The position numbers were made by a program, and so were the translations under genes. Shown here piece by piece: positions 49,935 through 62,083 of a stretch of DNA of 64,000 nucleotides (position 1 is its first letter; the number at the start of each line of letters is the position of its first letter). The DNA comes from Persicaria tinctoria (taxonomy: Eukaryota > Streptophyta > Magnoliopsida > Caryophyllales > Polygonaceae): positions 31,927,120 through 31,991,119 of the forward strand of contig JBANSL010000010.1 in NCBI GenBank assembly GCA_037127255.1. The letters are read 5' to 3'. The notes beneath the pieces were generated by a model that saw only the letters and a program-made list of their open reading frames with translations, was not told the origin of the DNA and made no database searches.

Positions 49935-50322
49935 CCGGCAAAATAGAGCATAAGGTTAAAGAATAACTGAATGGTCCAAAAAAATAATTTTCATGTCAAT
50001 AATAATACTTTCATTAAGGAGAAGATGATTGATTCGCTGTTATACAAAGCATTGGTAGACAAGTATTTCAAATCCATAGTCTGCAAACTCCCCAAGAGAG
50101 CTAGTGGCTAAAATGATATCACAATAAACTAAAATGCAAGTGCAAATGTAAAGCAATTTCCCTAAGAAAACTAATTCGATCACGTGTCAAGTAAAAGCAT
50201 TCATTATATGCTGATCGTTGAATAAACTTGTAATCTTTTCAGGCGTCATGTAAAACAATTCAGATGTCATGTAAAGCAATTGACGTGTCAAGTAAAACAA
50301 TTCAGGTGTCATGTAAATAATA

Positions 50323-50391
50323 AGCCTATGTGGGAATTGAACCCACATCTTTGTGTATGACCACAATGCTCTTCCATTGAGCTAATAGGCT
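50323..50391 (-). other. tRNA-like module in the Pack-MULE, near-complete cloverleaf
   Basis: Minus strand: acceptor AGCCTAT/ATAGGCT pairs 7 of 7; D-arm GCTC-AATGGAA-GAGC 4 of 4; anticodon stem TTGTG/CACAA 5 of 5 with loop GTCATA, one base short of the usual seven, containing T-CAT-A; variable AGAT; T-arm GTGGG-TTCAATT-CCCAC 5 of 5. A-box TAGCTCAATGG and B-box GGTTCAATTCC fit RNA polymerase III promoters. The six-base loop argues against a working tRNA, and I cannot match it to a specific plant tRNA. It adjoins a TGTCATGTAAAAC minisatellite (50242-50320). Confidence 0.75.
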
Positions 50392-51231
50392 ATATGTGAA
50401 GAATATTTATGTCAAAACAGGCCTAACATGGCCATTACTTGAACTTATCAATCATTATTCACTTGATATATCAAGATTTTTATTCACTATTCTAAAAATG
50501 ACATATTTGAAGGGATGCTAGCAGATACGAACCGACTGTCAATGCAGGCAAGTGTTCTTTCAGAGAGTACACAATTGTGCACTCTGGAGAAAATTTGCCT
50601 TCTAAGTTGTGGAATAGCTGCAGGTATTAGTTTTATTATCCCTACAAAAATGAGATCAATTTCTGTCATTGTTAGCTGGTTGTTCTGCATAACCTTTCTT
50701 TGAATTAGATGTCATATGCATACAACTTCAAAGGAAAATAGCTCTCTTGGGGAGGTCCCTGCTCATTTTTTACATTTTCTGTCATACTTCCTTTGTGCAG
50801 CATTTTTTGATGAGAACCTTTCGGAACCTTACTTTTAACTGTTTATAGAGGGAACTACCTATAAAAAGTTAAAGAGGATTTCATATGTATAAAAAAGCCA
50901 TCCGGAACTCTATGCTGTCATAACAATGTGTAGTTCCCTTGAACCCATTATGGAGCCCTACTGTCATATTTAACTATCCAATATTTATCATATATATAGT
51001 TATTAAGAAACCAAGTAAGGGTCTTTTATAGTTTCTAACGTGTGCTTATGAACCCATTATGGAGCTCTATGAACCCATTACAGTGGGAATAACTATAAAG
51101 ACCCTTCATCAGCCTTCCCTCTATAAAAAAAATATTAATATGTTGCTAGCATTTTTAACTATAAAAAGTTACCTCATGTGTAGTTCCCTTGAATAAACAT
51201 GTGTCGGGATGGGACCTCATACACAAGTTAC

Positions 51232-51576
51232 CTCTTTGTTGTGCAAGTTCCTCTTCCTTCGGTTGATGAACCAATTATTTATTTGCTTCAGCTGCAATCC
51301 CGTTTCCTGAACCAATCTCAGCTTGTCCTCTTCCTGCCAAAGTCCATACACGACACGACATTCATCTCGAGTACAAAACTGAGATTTGTGTTCAAAATTT
51401 TAGCTAGTTATACAGTGAAGATCTTACTGTTGGGTAAGGCCACTTGGAGTATGACTGCCACTAAGCTTTCAAGACAGAAGGCGTGTCGCCTGGGAGCTTC
51501 CCTGCTCGTCTCTTGCGTAGAATCTCCTCCCTTATGTCCACAATCTTATCCTTATAACCCTTTTGGTACAAGGAAA
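51232..51576 (-). pseudogene. Captured fragment of a class II KNOX homeobox gene
   Basis: Two exons on the minus strand. Exon 51576-51428 encodes the ELK region and start of the homeodomain: [20 protein letters not shown], then [12 protein letters not shown], a stop (TAG, plus 51461-51463) where KNOX proteins have Trp, then WQSYSKWPYPT. The intron (51427-51334) has GTAAGA and TTTGGCAG ends. Exon 51333-51232 encodes [20 protein letters not shown] and [11 protein letters not shown] with helix 3 (usual WFINQRKRNWH), ending at a GTAACT donor. The closest family members are KNAT3/4/5. The MEINOX domain is absent. Confidence 0.9.
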
Positions 51577-51862
51577 TTATGTACTGATGCAATTAAGAAG
51601 GCATTCCAAATCTTGTCTGAACATGCATTCCAAATCTTCATCTATTTTTTTGGTTTGGTTATTAAGGTTATGGTCTAATGGATATGTAATGGGAGAGGTG
51701 TTCTTTTGCTTAGGGGCTTATATGACATTGATGGATTAGCGGTAGCATAGAGCTTATTGGTATGGTTTTTGAACAAGGCCTAGTTAGATGTTGTGAACAA
51801 TAGAGAGCCTGCTAACAATACATAATTTCTGCACGTCAACAGCACAAGGAAATTACTCACTT

Positions 51863-52031
51863 AAGATTCCAGAGACTTTCCCACACGAAGAACAGCAATA
51901 GCTCCCATCTAATTGCATGAATTGGCCAAGATTAGCAACTCCAATCATTTGACGTTGAAAGGCACACCCAATGTGGCAGGTTAATCCACAAGAATCAACA
52001 TGTGGGTTCTCGAATTCACAAACCAGCCAAA
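51863..52031 (-). pseudogene. Captured fragment of a VIN3-like (VEL) gene
   Basis: The minus strand reads SCGLTCHIGCAFQRQMIGVA, then NLGQFMQLDGSYCCSSCGKV and SGIL. This is the end of the PHD-like zinc region of VIN3-like/VEL proteins (family form CGLSCHIECAL...LDGSYCCASCGKVSGILG), which work with PRC2 in vernalisation silencing. Cys and His ligands in this part are kept. The remaining domains are missing. Confidence 0.82.
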
Positions 52032-52742
52032 ATTGTTTAAACAAGTTCCTAGCCGCCAATAAGCTAAATTATCTATTTCATTGGCTTCTCTTAATGAAAT
52101 TCAACTCAGCTTTACATTCTACATTCCTACCCTTCCACCATGATCTAACCATTGAGTATTCCCCTATTTAGATCACTCATCAAACCCAATTGCAACATTT
52201 TTCATCAAATTAAACTAGATAATCGAAATAAAACAAAAAGAAGAGGGAAAACAAACAACAATAAGACAAAGGGGGAACTGGATTGATGATTTACCAGTGG
52301 GGAGGTCGGAGACGGTTAGGCGTAACAAATCGAATTGATGGAGCCTGGTATGAAGAAGGTTGGACTTCAAAGCGACGCAGACGACGGGATTTATATGACA
52401 TATAATGTATTTTACTTGACATATAATGTATTTTACATGACATATAATGTATTTTACTTGACATATGAATTTTTTTACTTGCCTGAATTTGAGACATATT
52501 CTATTCCTTTTCGATGATTCAGAATTCATTCTGCTAGACTTCTTTTTTTGAACTTAATTTTTCACTTGCTTCAGATTTGATGAACTAAGAACCTCAAGGC
52601 TCAAGTATGCAAGTAAAACACAATATCAGAAGATGTCATGCCATCAATACAAACTAGACTCAATAAGCATTTTAGAAGATGTTATGCTATTCACAACTGT
52701 AATAGATCTAAAACAAAAATGGCAATAAGATGTAAACTTTAC

Positions 52743-52841
52743 CTGAACAAAACCACTTTCACTCCAAGATGCACAAATGTGAGGATTTTGTGGCATTGAA
52801 CGTATACGATTTACACAACCTTGATGAGCCACCCTACGCAA
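52743..52841 (-). pseudogene. Captured exon of a GRWD1-like WD40 gene
   Basis: An exact exon-sized piece with acceptor GGTTGCAG and donor GTAAAG encodes LRRVAHQGCVNRIRSMPQNP, then HICASWSESGFVQ. This matches the start of the WD40 propeller of glutamate-rich WD repeat protein 1 (ribosome biogenesis and histone binding). Both splice sites are intact, which shows capture of genomic DNA. No other exon is visible. Confidence 0.82.
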
Positions 52842-53406
52842 CTGCAACCAGTCAACAACACATTCAATTAAAATCCCTAACCTGAAACCCTAACCCGAAA
52901 TCTCGGATCAGGAGCAGAGAAGAAGAATGGAATCGATGAGTCGACATTGCCTGAAGAAAGAGAAGAGAGAAGAGATGGAATAGCGGGAAGAAGAGCGTAC
53001 CTATTCAGAGCTGAGCGCGGGAGGATGCGAGGGCGAGCGATGGGGATCCAGGAGCACAGTGCCGATCGGCGCCTCCATTGCTCAAATCAGGAGAGGGGAG
53101 ACAAAGGAGGCAGATGAGCCCCGAGAGGGGAGACGGGGCATCATCGCGGCGCCTCCCAGTGAGCCTGGAGCCCGGAGCCCGGAGCCCTCCCACTGAGCCC
53201 TCCGCCTCCGCCTGCGCCGCGCCTCGATTCCCTTCCTTCTCCCTCCTTTCTCGCCCGCCTCAGATCCCTTTCTCTCTTCCCTTTCTCTTTGCAACGGGCT
53301 ACCGGTTGAACCAAAAAACCGGATATCCGAAATTCTGCAAATTTTTTCCGGATGGGGTTAGACGTGCAAGGGTTTCACCCAAATGGGTTATTTTAGCCAA
53401 TTTGCC

Positions 53407-53475
53407 TTTGTCTAACTTAGTTGGTATGACGTGTGAATTTGAATAAAGAGGTCTTGAGTTCAAATCCCTATGACT
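53407..53475 (+). other. tRNA-like stretch in hAT-E
   Basis: TAACTTAGTTGGTATGAC resembles a D-arm and A box, and GGTCTTGAGTTCAAATCCC, about 40 bases on, a T-arm and B box. Pairing of the acceptor and anticodon stems is weak. hAT-A carries an equivalent in the other orientation. It lies beside the Pack-MULE insertion point. Confidence 0.5.
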
Positions 53476-54314
53476 TCATTTTATGGATTTTTTTTTTCTC
53501 TTTTAGCTTTTTAAATAATATATTTAATGTGTTTTCTACTATATTTTTTTTTAAAAAAAATTGTATCTCATATATATTAAAAAAAAATCCCGATAAAATA
53601 AGGCGAGCCCCCCCCCCCTTCAATTTTTTCCTGGCTCCGCCCCTGGCTACAACAGTTAAACCAGATATGTAATTAATATGAATACTACATTAAACATATT
53701 AAATATTAACTTAAAATTATAGGAAAAAAAAACTCACATAGGAAAAAATGGTACTCCATAGATTTAGCTAGCATGGGCTCCCATGTCTATTGTTTGGGAC
53801 AGGGTGGGGACGGGAATTGGAGTTGGAACGTTGGAACCCATCGCATCCTCATCTCATCTCCATGCATATATGGCATTTTTATTTTGACCATTGAAAAAAA
53901 TAATAATGAAATAATAATAAAAAAATAACAATATATCTATTATAAGGATGAACAAAATAAATAATGAAAAAAAATACAAATGGTGAAATACATTAACGAA
54001 TATAAAACTAAATATATGAATGGATGTTGTCGTTACGCTAGACTTCGTCCATAGGATTCCTGGGGAAAAAAATAGTTTGGTTATATGAAGTGATGAAAAT
54101 GTATATAAAAAGAAATAATGTAAGGCTAATCTTACAAAATGAGGAAAATAAGGATTATGGGTGGGTGACACCAAATCCTCCAAACTCTAAGTGAATGTAC
54201 TCCGCCTGTGTAAACAAATTAATAAACACAATAAGACCAATATTATGATTAGGATATTGAAATAAAAGTTATAAAGGAAAAAAAAAAGGATAAACAGTAA
54301 ATAGAATGTACATG

Positions 54315-57300
54315 TTAGGCTAAAGTATGTAAAATTTCTTTGTACACAATGTTAACAGTAGTGTTGAGCGAGCTACCATTCTTATCACATGATAGAATTT
54401 TCAAGCCAGATTTGGATGTAACCCTTGAGACAACAACATACATCTGGACATGGCTGAAGACTGGCCTCCTCAGGTATAGCCCAACGTGAGAAAGAGATTG
54501 GCCTTGACTTTTGTTAATCGTCATGGCAAAACAGGCCGACACTGGGAATTGTCGCCGTTGAAACTGGAATGGTAAAGATGTTGTTTGTGAAGGGCACATG
54601 ACCATACGTGGTATGAACACTTGGTCACCAACATTTCGCCCTGCCATAACACTCGCCTGAATGACATGGTTACTGAGCCGCGTAACTATCAACTTGGTTC
54701 CATCGCAAAAGCCAGCGGATTGGTCTATGTTCCTCATCAGCATAATAGGAACACCAACCTTACACCGTAACACATGGTTTGGTATGCCCGAAGCTTTGAT
54801 GGTATTAAGGAACTCAGTATAATATAACGGCTGACTAGAACTTATACACTCATCCGTCTTCAAGATGCTATCAGAACCGAGGTACACCTTATCATCTCTT
54901 GGCATATTATCAAGTATGTAGTCATTGACTTCATCCACATATTCATGTGTCAGAGAAAGGATGGATCTGTCTCGAAAATAGGTCACATTTGAAAAGTGTT
55001 GCATAAAAGAGGGATAAGTATAGTCAACAATTGCTGCATCAGGATCTCCGGTGTAAGTGAGCAGCAGATCAAAAGGTGTCTCTATGGTAGAATCGCTGCT
55101 GCTATGATCAACAAATGTACCATCACCCACTTCAAGAATCCATTCAGAGAAGTCACGGAGTTCTTGCACAGTGGAATATGAAGAATCTCCCGAGAGCCAC
55201 ATATTTCTAGTAAGTTTCAGCACTTTGTAGGACTTCCACAAATAGGAAGAATTAATTGATTTTGAAATAATATCATGCCTAGTTCCTCGAGGAATAACAT
55301 GCAAGATCTGCCTAAAGTCGCCGCCAAGAACAACAACCTTACCACCAAATGGCTGAGATGAGCTATGCGGATTTGAGAACCTGAGAACATCCCTTAAGCT
55401 TCGATCCAATGCTTCAAAACAATACTTATGCATCACAGGTGCTTCATCCCAAATAATAAGACTTGCCTTGCATATAATCTCTTCCAACGGAGTACCTGGC
55501 TTTATGTGGCAAAATGAATGAGAATCAACATCTATAGGAATTGCAAATCTAGAATGTGATGTCCTGCCACCTAGGATAAGTAGAGAAGCAATCCCACTCG
55601 AAGAAACCGTCAAAACAATGCCACCCGTAGAACGTATAGCAACGACAAGAGCTCTCCATAAATATGTTTTACCTGTGCCACCGTAACCATATAGGAAGAA
55701 GAGTCCTCCTATGTCGCGAGAAACAACCTTCATGATATCATCATAAACTGCACGCTGCTCAGCTGTAAAGTTCAACAGTAGGCTAGTATGCTCCAGAGCC
55801 AACTTGGATCTATCATAGTTGAGTTCATCTTGAATGAGCTTGTTACATCCCTCTGTAATGAGCTTGTTGCAGTGATTTCTCAATCTCTGCAAGAGCATAA
55901 TTCTTGAGTTGTTCTTCACTTAACTGCAAAATCTGCAAAGATAAGTAAGACAATGAATAAACTACATACTGTAACATGTTCAAATAAGAAAATGAATAAA
56001 TTCCTATGTACACACCTTTCATCCGAAGTATTTTTCGTTGACGGTGAAGAATATCATCGTTCAGGAGATGCCATGTTTTCTCCCAAATAAATTCCGGTCT
56101 GGACAAAGTACCAGTTAATAACAACTTGGCAAAAAGTCTCCGTAAGTAGGAAGGATGTCCTGAAAAATTAGCTTCTTCTATGGCCTCTATGTACTCCTTT
56201 TCATCATCTAGCAATCCCAATGCATAACAAGCTTCCTTGAACGAACCATAGACGACTCCATTCACCGTTCGAATATCTTTATATGAGGTAGGACCTATAA
56301 CTATATTCAATAAGATACGGAGGTAATACAACTCTTTTGCGGTAGGAATGACATGAAACATTCTACCGATTGCAAAACCTCGTATTCTAGGAGTCCATTC
56401 GTGCTGTTGCGGTTTCCACATGAACTCAATAGGGAACTCAACATAAGTTAAGGCTCTAGCGTCTTCATACTTCTTATTACATTCCATCCATGCCAAAAAC
56501 ATAGTATGTCGCCCCTCAACTTTGTTGATGACATCATTGATGGACTCAACATCACGGAAAACAACATTATGTTGCTTTGGCATATGAAAATTCAATCGCT
56601 CAACAGAGGTAGCCCTGTAGTGGATAGGAAACTTGTATATTCGCCAAAGTGAATCAATAGGAGATAGATATCTGAACATAATAATGAGGGTGAACAGATG
56701 CAAGGGAGCGTAAGTAGAAGTTATTCAGTTGGAGGTATAATGGATGCAAGAGAGAATATGAACAAACTAATGCGAAATATGCAAAGTACATGTACAATTA
56801 GATATAAGAATAGGTGAATTACAAAAATAGAACAAATTAGAATATACCATGGTAATGAGATAAAATAAAAGGTAATTAGTAGTAATACGCTAAATTTCAA
56901 TTGAGGAAATAAGAATGACAAAATTAGACGAAAATGAAATGAGTGTATTATGATAAATTTGAATGTTTACATTAGAAGTAATATGAGAGATGGAAGAGGA
57001 CATATAATAAAAATACACAATTCCATTTGTGGTAAAATTATAAAATGTAATTCAAACATAAAGAGTACCCGACATCGCAGAAATTCTGTATTTCGTCAAT
57101 CTCTTGTCCATCTTGATCATCATTGGATATCGTTGCCATGATTCGATCATCGCCCTTGCTAATGTACTTGAATAAATACTTTATTGACCTCGGCCAATTG
57201 CACCATTCAACATTGATGTGTGCTTGATATTTGAGTAGGAGTGCTGGATTATAAGGAACAACAAATATGTAGTCTAGCTCATGTTTACCCTTCTTAACCG

Positions 57301-59245
57301 TTAACCCGGTGTTCGATCTCTTGTATAAGGGATATCCATCATCATCAAATGTGGTTCTTTCAACATACCCTTTAGGAAAATATTTGGTGCAAGTTCCTTG
57401 ATGCATGCACGGGGATTTAGAATTCTGCTTTCCGCAAGGGTCGTGCATCATGAAACTACTGGCCACGGCATACAAATCTAGATTGCGCTGTGGATCGGGA
57501 ATTTCAGCAGAAATGACTGTATCGATATCATCTGAAGTAGACAACTTATCATCCTTCTCTAGCCAATAAACAATGTGAGCATGGGGCAACCCACGTTTTT
57601 GAAACTCAATGGTATATACAACTGCAAAAGGGAAAAAACAGAGAATTACATAAAATGGAATAAAGTTAGAAAGATAGGCACTATGCGGAGAATAAGCACA
57701 ACACACGTTTAAGAGGTAGAAAATAGTTGTCAGGTAACATGCAATTTTTGTATAAGAAATATTATATAAATAAATAATAAGTAATAAAATAATGTGAAAA
57801 CAATATAAGGGCATTGGTATGCAAAAGGAAGGTAAAGGGTGACATACACGATTGACAACGCCCGAAGATGTTATTGAATCTCAAGTCTCTTATGAGCTCA
57901 TGCAGTTTGATACTGAAAAGTCTGCAGGAGAAATCAAATATCTCTGCGGTTTGAACACCAAGGAATTGAGATAAACATAGGATTTCTGGCCATTTTGAAT
58001 TGCAAGTGAAGGTAATGAAGAGATCAGGATGACCATAAAACTTGCAAATGGCCATAGCATCTTGATAGTTTTGCAACATATACCTAGGCCCACCAGTAAA
58101 AGAGGATGGCAAGGGAAGACGCTTTCCTACAAAAGCAGGTTTGGTGCTTCCTTTAGCAGTTGCAGCAGTAAGGTTCAAATAAGTGTCCGACTATAAATCT
58201 TCCCGATGAAACCGAAAGTACTTCAACTGAGAAGATTCGATCATAGTATAAGCGTCAACTACTAACTGTTGGAACAACTTCTTAAAGAATAGATACATGC
58301 TTTCTCTATTAGCCTGTGTTGGAATCTATAAGCAAAAAACTCCCTCAAAGTCAGCTTGGTTGTCCTGTTGGTCCCATCAATATTACGATGCTCAATCTCA
58401 ATCGTGTAACCATCTCCAGCATATGGTTAATCCTTCCACCATTTTCAGAACTCTCGTTATCGAAAATAGTAGCTGCAACTTCAGAGGTAGTCAGAAGATC
58501 GTGTCTTCTGCCATTGCGCTCACTCCTACCTAATAGCTTCAGTTTGAGAGTGGAAGAAATGACATCTACAAAATTATCTCTGGCCATTCGAAATGATTGA
58601 GCTAGTGGGTTATGCTCATCAAGCATATTCTTCAAATCACGCACACGAGATTCATTGAATTCTTCACCCGCACTTGTCCTGCGTGAGCATTAAAAGGACT
58701 CGTGATATAGTTCGTAACCACTCATAAGAAATCACAATTGAAAAAGGGAAAAGTGCACACCTAGCTGCACGAATGCGATTTGATTCCTCATTATGGGTAT
58801 CGTATATATACAACTGCGAGAATTTAGGAGAATCTCCGTCTACTGGCACAAGACTTCCTATCCTATGAATATTTTGGCCCTGTATACGATAGACGTAAGG
58901 CCCATGACCAAGAGGAGGTGAAAACTTCGCATCCATCGATATGAATGCAAATATGTTGTTGTAGTTCCTAATATACTCGAAGAAATTTCTACTCCTTGGG
59001 TCAACACGTGAAAATAGATCTCTTAATAGAGTTGGTGGATCTTTAACCCTTGGAAGTTGAACCTTTCCCTTTGAACAACACAGACTGAAAGTTGGATTAG
59101 TATGATGATGGGACTTGATACTCCGTTCCTCATACCATATCATCGCATTGCAATGAGCACAATTCCAAGAGGGAAGGCCAATATCATGATACCCTAAGGA
59201 ATAGGAAAAAATGGAATCAAATATAACCGAGAGATTATTTATCAT
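54315..59245 (-). pseudogene. Helitron Rep-helicase (RepHel), several lesions
   Basis: N-terminal Helitron_like_N blocks: GLPSWNCAHCNAMIWYEERS and RIGSLVPVDGDSPKFSQLYI (59240-58740), PDLFITFTCNSKWPEI (about 58030). The Rep part has FQKRGLPHAHIVYWL (HUH-type metal site, about 57600-57560) and SIKYLFKYISKGDD (two-tyrosine motif, about 57190-57150). The PIF1-like helicase block 55919-54315 shows GYGGTGKTYLW (Walker A), LIIWDEAPVM (Walker B), GGDFRQ and FAMTINKSQGQS. Likely introns lie at about 58740-58690, 57850-57625, 57070-56670 and 56015-55935. Lesions: frame changes near 58400 and 58320, TAG near 58190, and a small duplication with stop near 55850. Rolling-circle transposition by this copy is unlikely. 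Confidence 0.88.
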
Positions 59246-60223
59246 TGCGAATAAAAAATTAAAGAATAATTGAGTGTATTATGGCTGAATACATATTGAT
59301 GAACTATTTCGATATCAAAAATACAGTTATGAAATATAAGAAAAAGAAATAAAAAGGAACAAACTAATTGAAATGTTTAAAAAAAATAAAATACACGATG
59401 TAAGATATGTATCGTTTTATAGAATCGATAGGTAAAGTCCAACTCAATTGGTCAATGTTGTCAAAAAATGTGGTGCATAAATTTGATACCATTAGGCACA
59501 ACGATGGTAGGGGAATCCAAGTGTAGGGAGTAATTCAATGGAGCGGGAGGAACAACTGCAAATAAAAGAACGCGCTATCAGTTGATGATTCAATGTATTA
59601 GAGATCTAGATATTTTAAAAATAAGGGTTAGATTGAATAAATGAAGCAGATCACATGTAGATGCGGTTGTCGCAGTGGGCGTTACAGAAGTGGCACTTAT
59701 AGATGGGGTAAGATTCCGATAAAAAAAAAAGATGGGGGTAAGATATTATTGCCTGTTAACATTATAGATAAATAGGAGGTAACCAAAAAGTTAATCAATA
59801 ACCCCTCTCCATTTGAAGGAGCAAGCTAATACTCAATCTACATAAGCGTAAAACCATCTTAATAATTTTTTTTTAAAATAAACAATAAGATATTTATGTA
59901 AAATTATTATGCACCTGTTGAAAGCGTAAAACCATATTAATAATTTTCTACTTTTATTAATTTAATTAATTTAAAAAAGGTTAGTCAAATTAATCAAACA
60001 TGCATGGTGAATTCTTTATAATAATAGGTTTACAGTTTACGTAGCATATATTATGAAATGAACACATATCGATGAATTAAATAATAGAGCAATATATCAG
60101 TTCATATATTGAACCGAAGAGATATATATTCTCTATAATCTTCTGCCCTAACAGTTTACTAAGCATGTCATTATACCTTTATGAATCGAAGAGATACCAT
60201 ATGAGATTTCACAGATATATTCT

Positions 60224-60592
60224 CTATATTTTTATGAACTGAAGAGAGATAGAATACTCCGTATAGATGAGGAGTAATGAAATGCCATATGAGATTTCAT
60301 GGATAGAAAGGTTATGACTTCTGTCGAAATTTGGGGTAGTTGATCTTCTTTGACCTTGGTCCCGTGCTTGACGCTTTGATGCCATTGAAAGTCGTCGGTT
60401 CAATCTAAGCGCTTTCGGAGTAAGACTTTCAACCGTGGTGTCTTTTGTATTCCGCCAACTTGTAGAGGCATGAACGGGTGTAGTGAAACAAACTAGACCA
60501 ATAGACGAAAAGGAAGTGTTGGAAAAAAAAAATATAGGAATATATATTATATAATTGAATAATGATGGAGTTTGAATGAAATGCAAAGACAT
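60224..60592 (-). pseudogene. Possible N-terminal exon of the Helitron protein
   Basis: The minus-strand frame includes PVHASTSWRNTKDTTVESLT and PKALRLNRRLSMASKRQARD, a basic Ser/Thr-rich region such as often precedes the Helitron N-terminal domain. A second possible piece lies at about 59580-59490 (VVPPAPLNYSLHLDSP). Position and strand support the link; sequence alone does not prove it. Confidence 0.35.
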
Positions 60593-60789
60593 ATGTCTGT
60601 CAAAGGGGTCCTCGTACGTTTGGAACTACAGTTAGGCATGTCGGTGATGGAGGTCCTTTTATGATTCGTAGAATCTGGGGTAATGCACTTACCACGATCT
60701 GTGGAACATGTGAATTGAAATCAATTATAGTGAATATGTTGGAAATTAAGGTTGCACTTGTTCAAGGTCCGATTAAGGTCGAAGTGGTC

Positions 60790-61580
60790 TTTTAGTCCAG
60801 TTTAAACACGAAGGATCTAGATTGATCCTAAACAGAAAACCGAAAGCAATGAAGAAGCGAGGACATACGATATGTTTACGAGGTTCGGGCTAATCCCTAC
60901 GTCCCCGGTTCTAGATGTCATCCAATATGCTCTAAAGGCCAAATGAGAAACCAATACAAAGATCCTAGGAGGGAAACTACTAAACCGAATACATGAGTAG
61001 GAGGTAAAATACACTTCGAAAGAGCACAAAAGCAGTGGCTAGCTTAGGGAAGAAAACTCCCTTAAACCTAGGCGTCTCGACTCGGTAAGGCCTCGTCGGA
61101 TCTGTCGCAGCTCCGTTGAAGGTGGCTCCAAGGAGTCCTCGTCGATCGATTTCTCCATCAACGCCATTGATGGTTCTTCTCCTCTCTTCGATGTAGCCAT
61201 AGGAAGGCTCAATCTTCTCGTGCTCCTTGGGATCTCCTGCTCTCTCTCCGCTCGAGTCTGGCTCACATGGAGATTGCTCAAGAGCCTCTCTATTCTGATG
61301 AACGCAAACTCGAGCCTCTCTCTTCTTAACTCGAGCCTCTCTCTTCTTCTCTCTCGGCTTTAGCTTCCTCAATGGAGCCCGAAACCTAGCCGACTCTCTT
61401 GATTTCAGCCATGGGAGAGGAGCTGCCACGCTCCCTTTTTGAAGTGGCGTCCACAGTGCCTCTCATCTCTTAGGGTTTGCTGTAGAAAGGCTTATAAGGC
61501 TGATAGAGGCTCCAACGGTCGGAAATGTAGACGTTGGACAAGCATGGGCTTGGGCCTAAAGGCCCAATTCCTAGTAAACT
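60790..61580 (-). repeat. Possible LTR-like or other insertion within the Helitron
   Basis: On the minus strand GGGGACGTAGGGATTAGCCC and CGAACCTCGTAAACA (60910-60865) match a motif also found in the Copia LTR at 26359-26395, which suggests a Copia-type LTR. GA-rich coding-like frames (61429-60980) read EEKKREARVKKREARV-type peptides without a known domain. I found no paired target duplication, so limits are rough. Confidence 0.35.
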
Positions 61581-62083
61581 AGAATTACAAACTCAACAGA
61601 ATACAATAGATAACAAAGATAAACATCCCTCGGTGGGGAAAGTTTCGATAAGAAGTCATTTACCGGGTAATTGGTTGCGAGAAGGAAAATCGTTTTCCAT
61701 TGGCAATTACGACAATGTGAGGATATATTGGATCGTAAGAGAAGGTAAGAGAAGCCCGGATCGGGGGAAATAGGGATGGGACTGATGGGTTGGAAGGGTG
61801 GGAAGGGAGCAATATATATAGGAGAATTAATCCGTAAATATCAAAAAAAAAACAAAAACCATGCATTCAAAAAACTTGGCGGAAGATGTTAGTAAACTAA
61901 AATCTTGATAAGTAGTCTAATTCTCTAATTAGTTAGGATATAAAGAAATTAGATTCTGTGTGATCGGGGAAGGGATAAAAGCAAATCCGCTTAAATAAAA
62001 AAATTGGCGGGAAGTTGTTAATTATAATTTATCAAATCTATCTATTTATCTAATTTATTTAATTAAGTAATTTGTTAGTATAA

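Larger units (their letters stand above)
45952..53406. mobile_element. Pack-MULE with pieces of at least six host genes
   Basis: TTTGTCTAA occurs at 45943-45951 and 53407-53415, a 9-bp duplication typical of Mutator-like elements. The ends are diverged but share the subterminal blocks GCACGYCTAACCCCAT and CCGG with AATTTGCA (left 45991-46030, right inverted 53375-53330). No transposase is found. The interior carries, from left to right, plus-strand pieces of a plastid glucose transporter and RAD51, then minus-strand pieces of a bromodomain protein, a class II KNOX gene, a VIN3-like gene and a GRWD1-like gene, plus minisatellites and a tRNA-like module. Introns are kept, so capture was at the DNA level. 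Confidence 0.85.
45796..53645. mobile_element. hAT-E: hAT element hosting a Pack-MULE, 8-bp TSD
   Basis: Ends CAGGGGCGGAG and (inverted) CAGGGGCGGAGCCAGG are flanked by GCTACAAC at 45788-45795 and 53646-53653. It belongs to the same broad family as hAT-A (CAGTGGYGGAGC). Outside the Pack-MULE only about 0.4 kb remains, without transposase. Its own right part holds a tRNA-like stretch at 53407-53475. Confidence 0.88.

Noticed and set aside
50323..50391. A functional tRNA gene (apparent CAT anticodon)
   Set aside because: The anticodon loop has six bases, no clear T-run terminator follows, and decayed relatives sit in other transposons.
50487..50703. Small frames on both strands within the Pack-MULE as a seventh captured gene
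   Set aside because: No family recognised; could be an exon, but evidence is insufficient.
51199..51678. Plus-strand 159-codon frame as a gene
   Set aside because: It is the antisense of the captured KNOX exons and intron.
61039..61429. Lys/Arg/Glu-rich frame as a captured gene
   Set aside because: No domain, no splice evidence, and adjoining LTR-like motifs; kept only as part of the possible LTR-like insertion.
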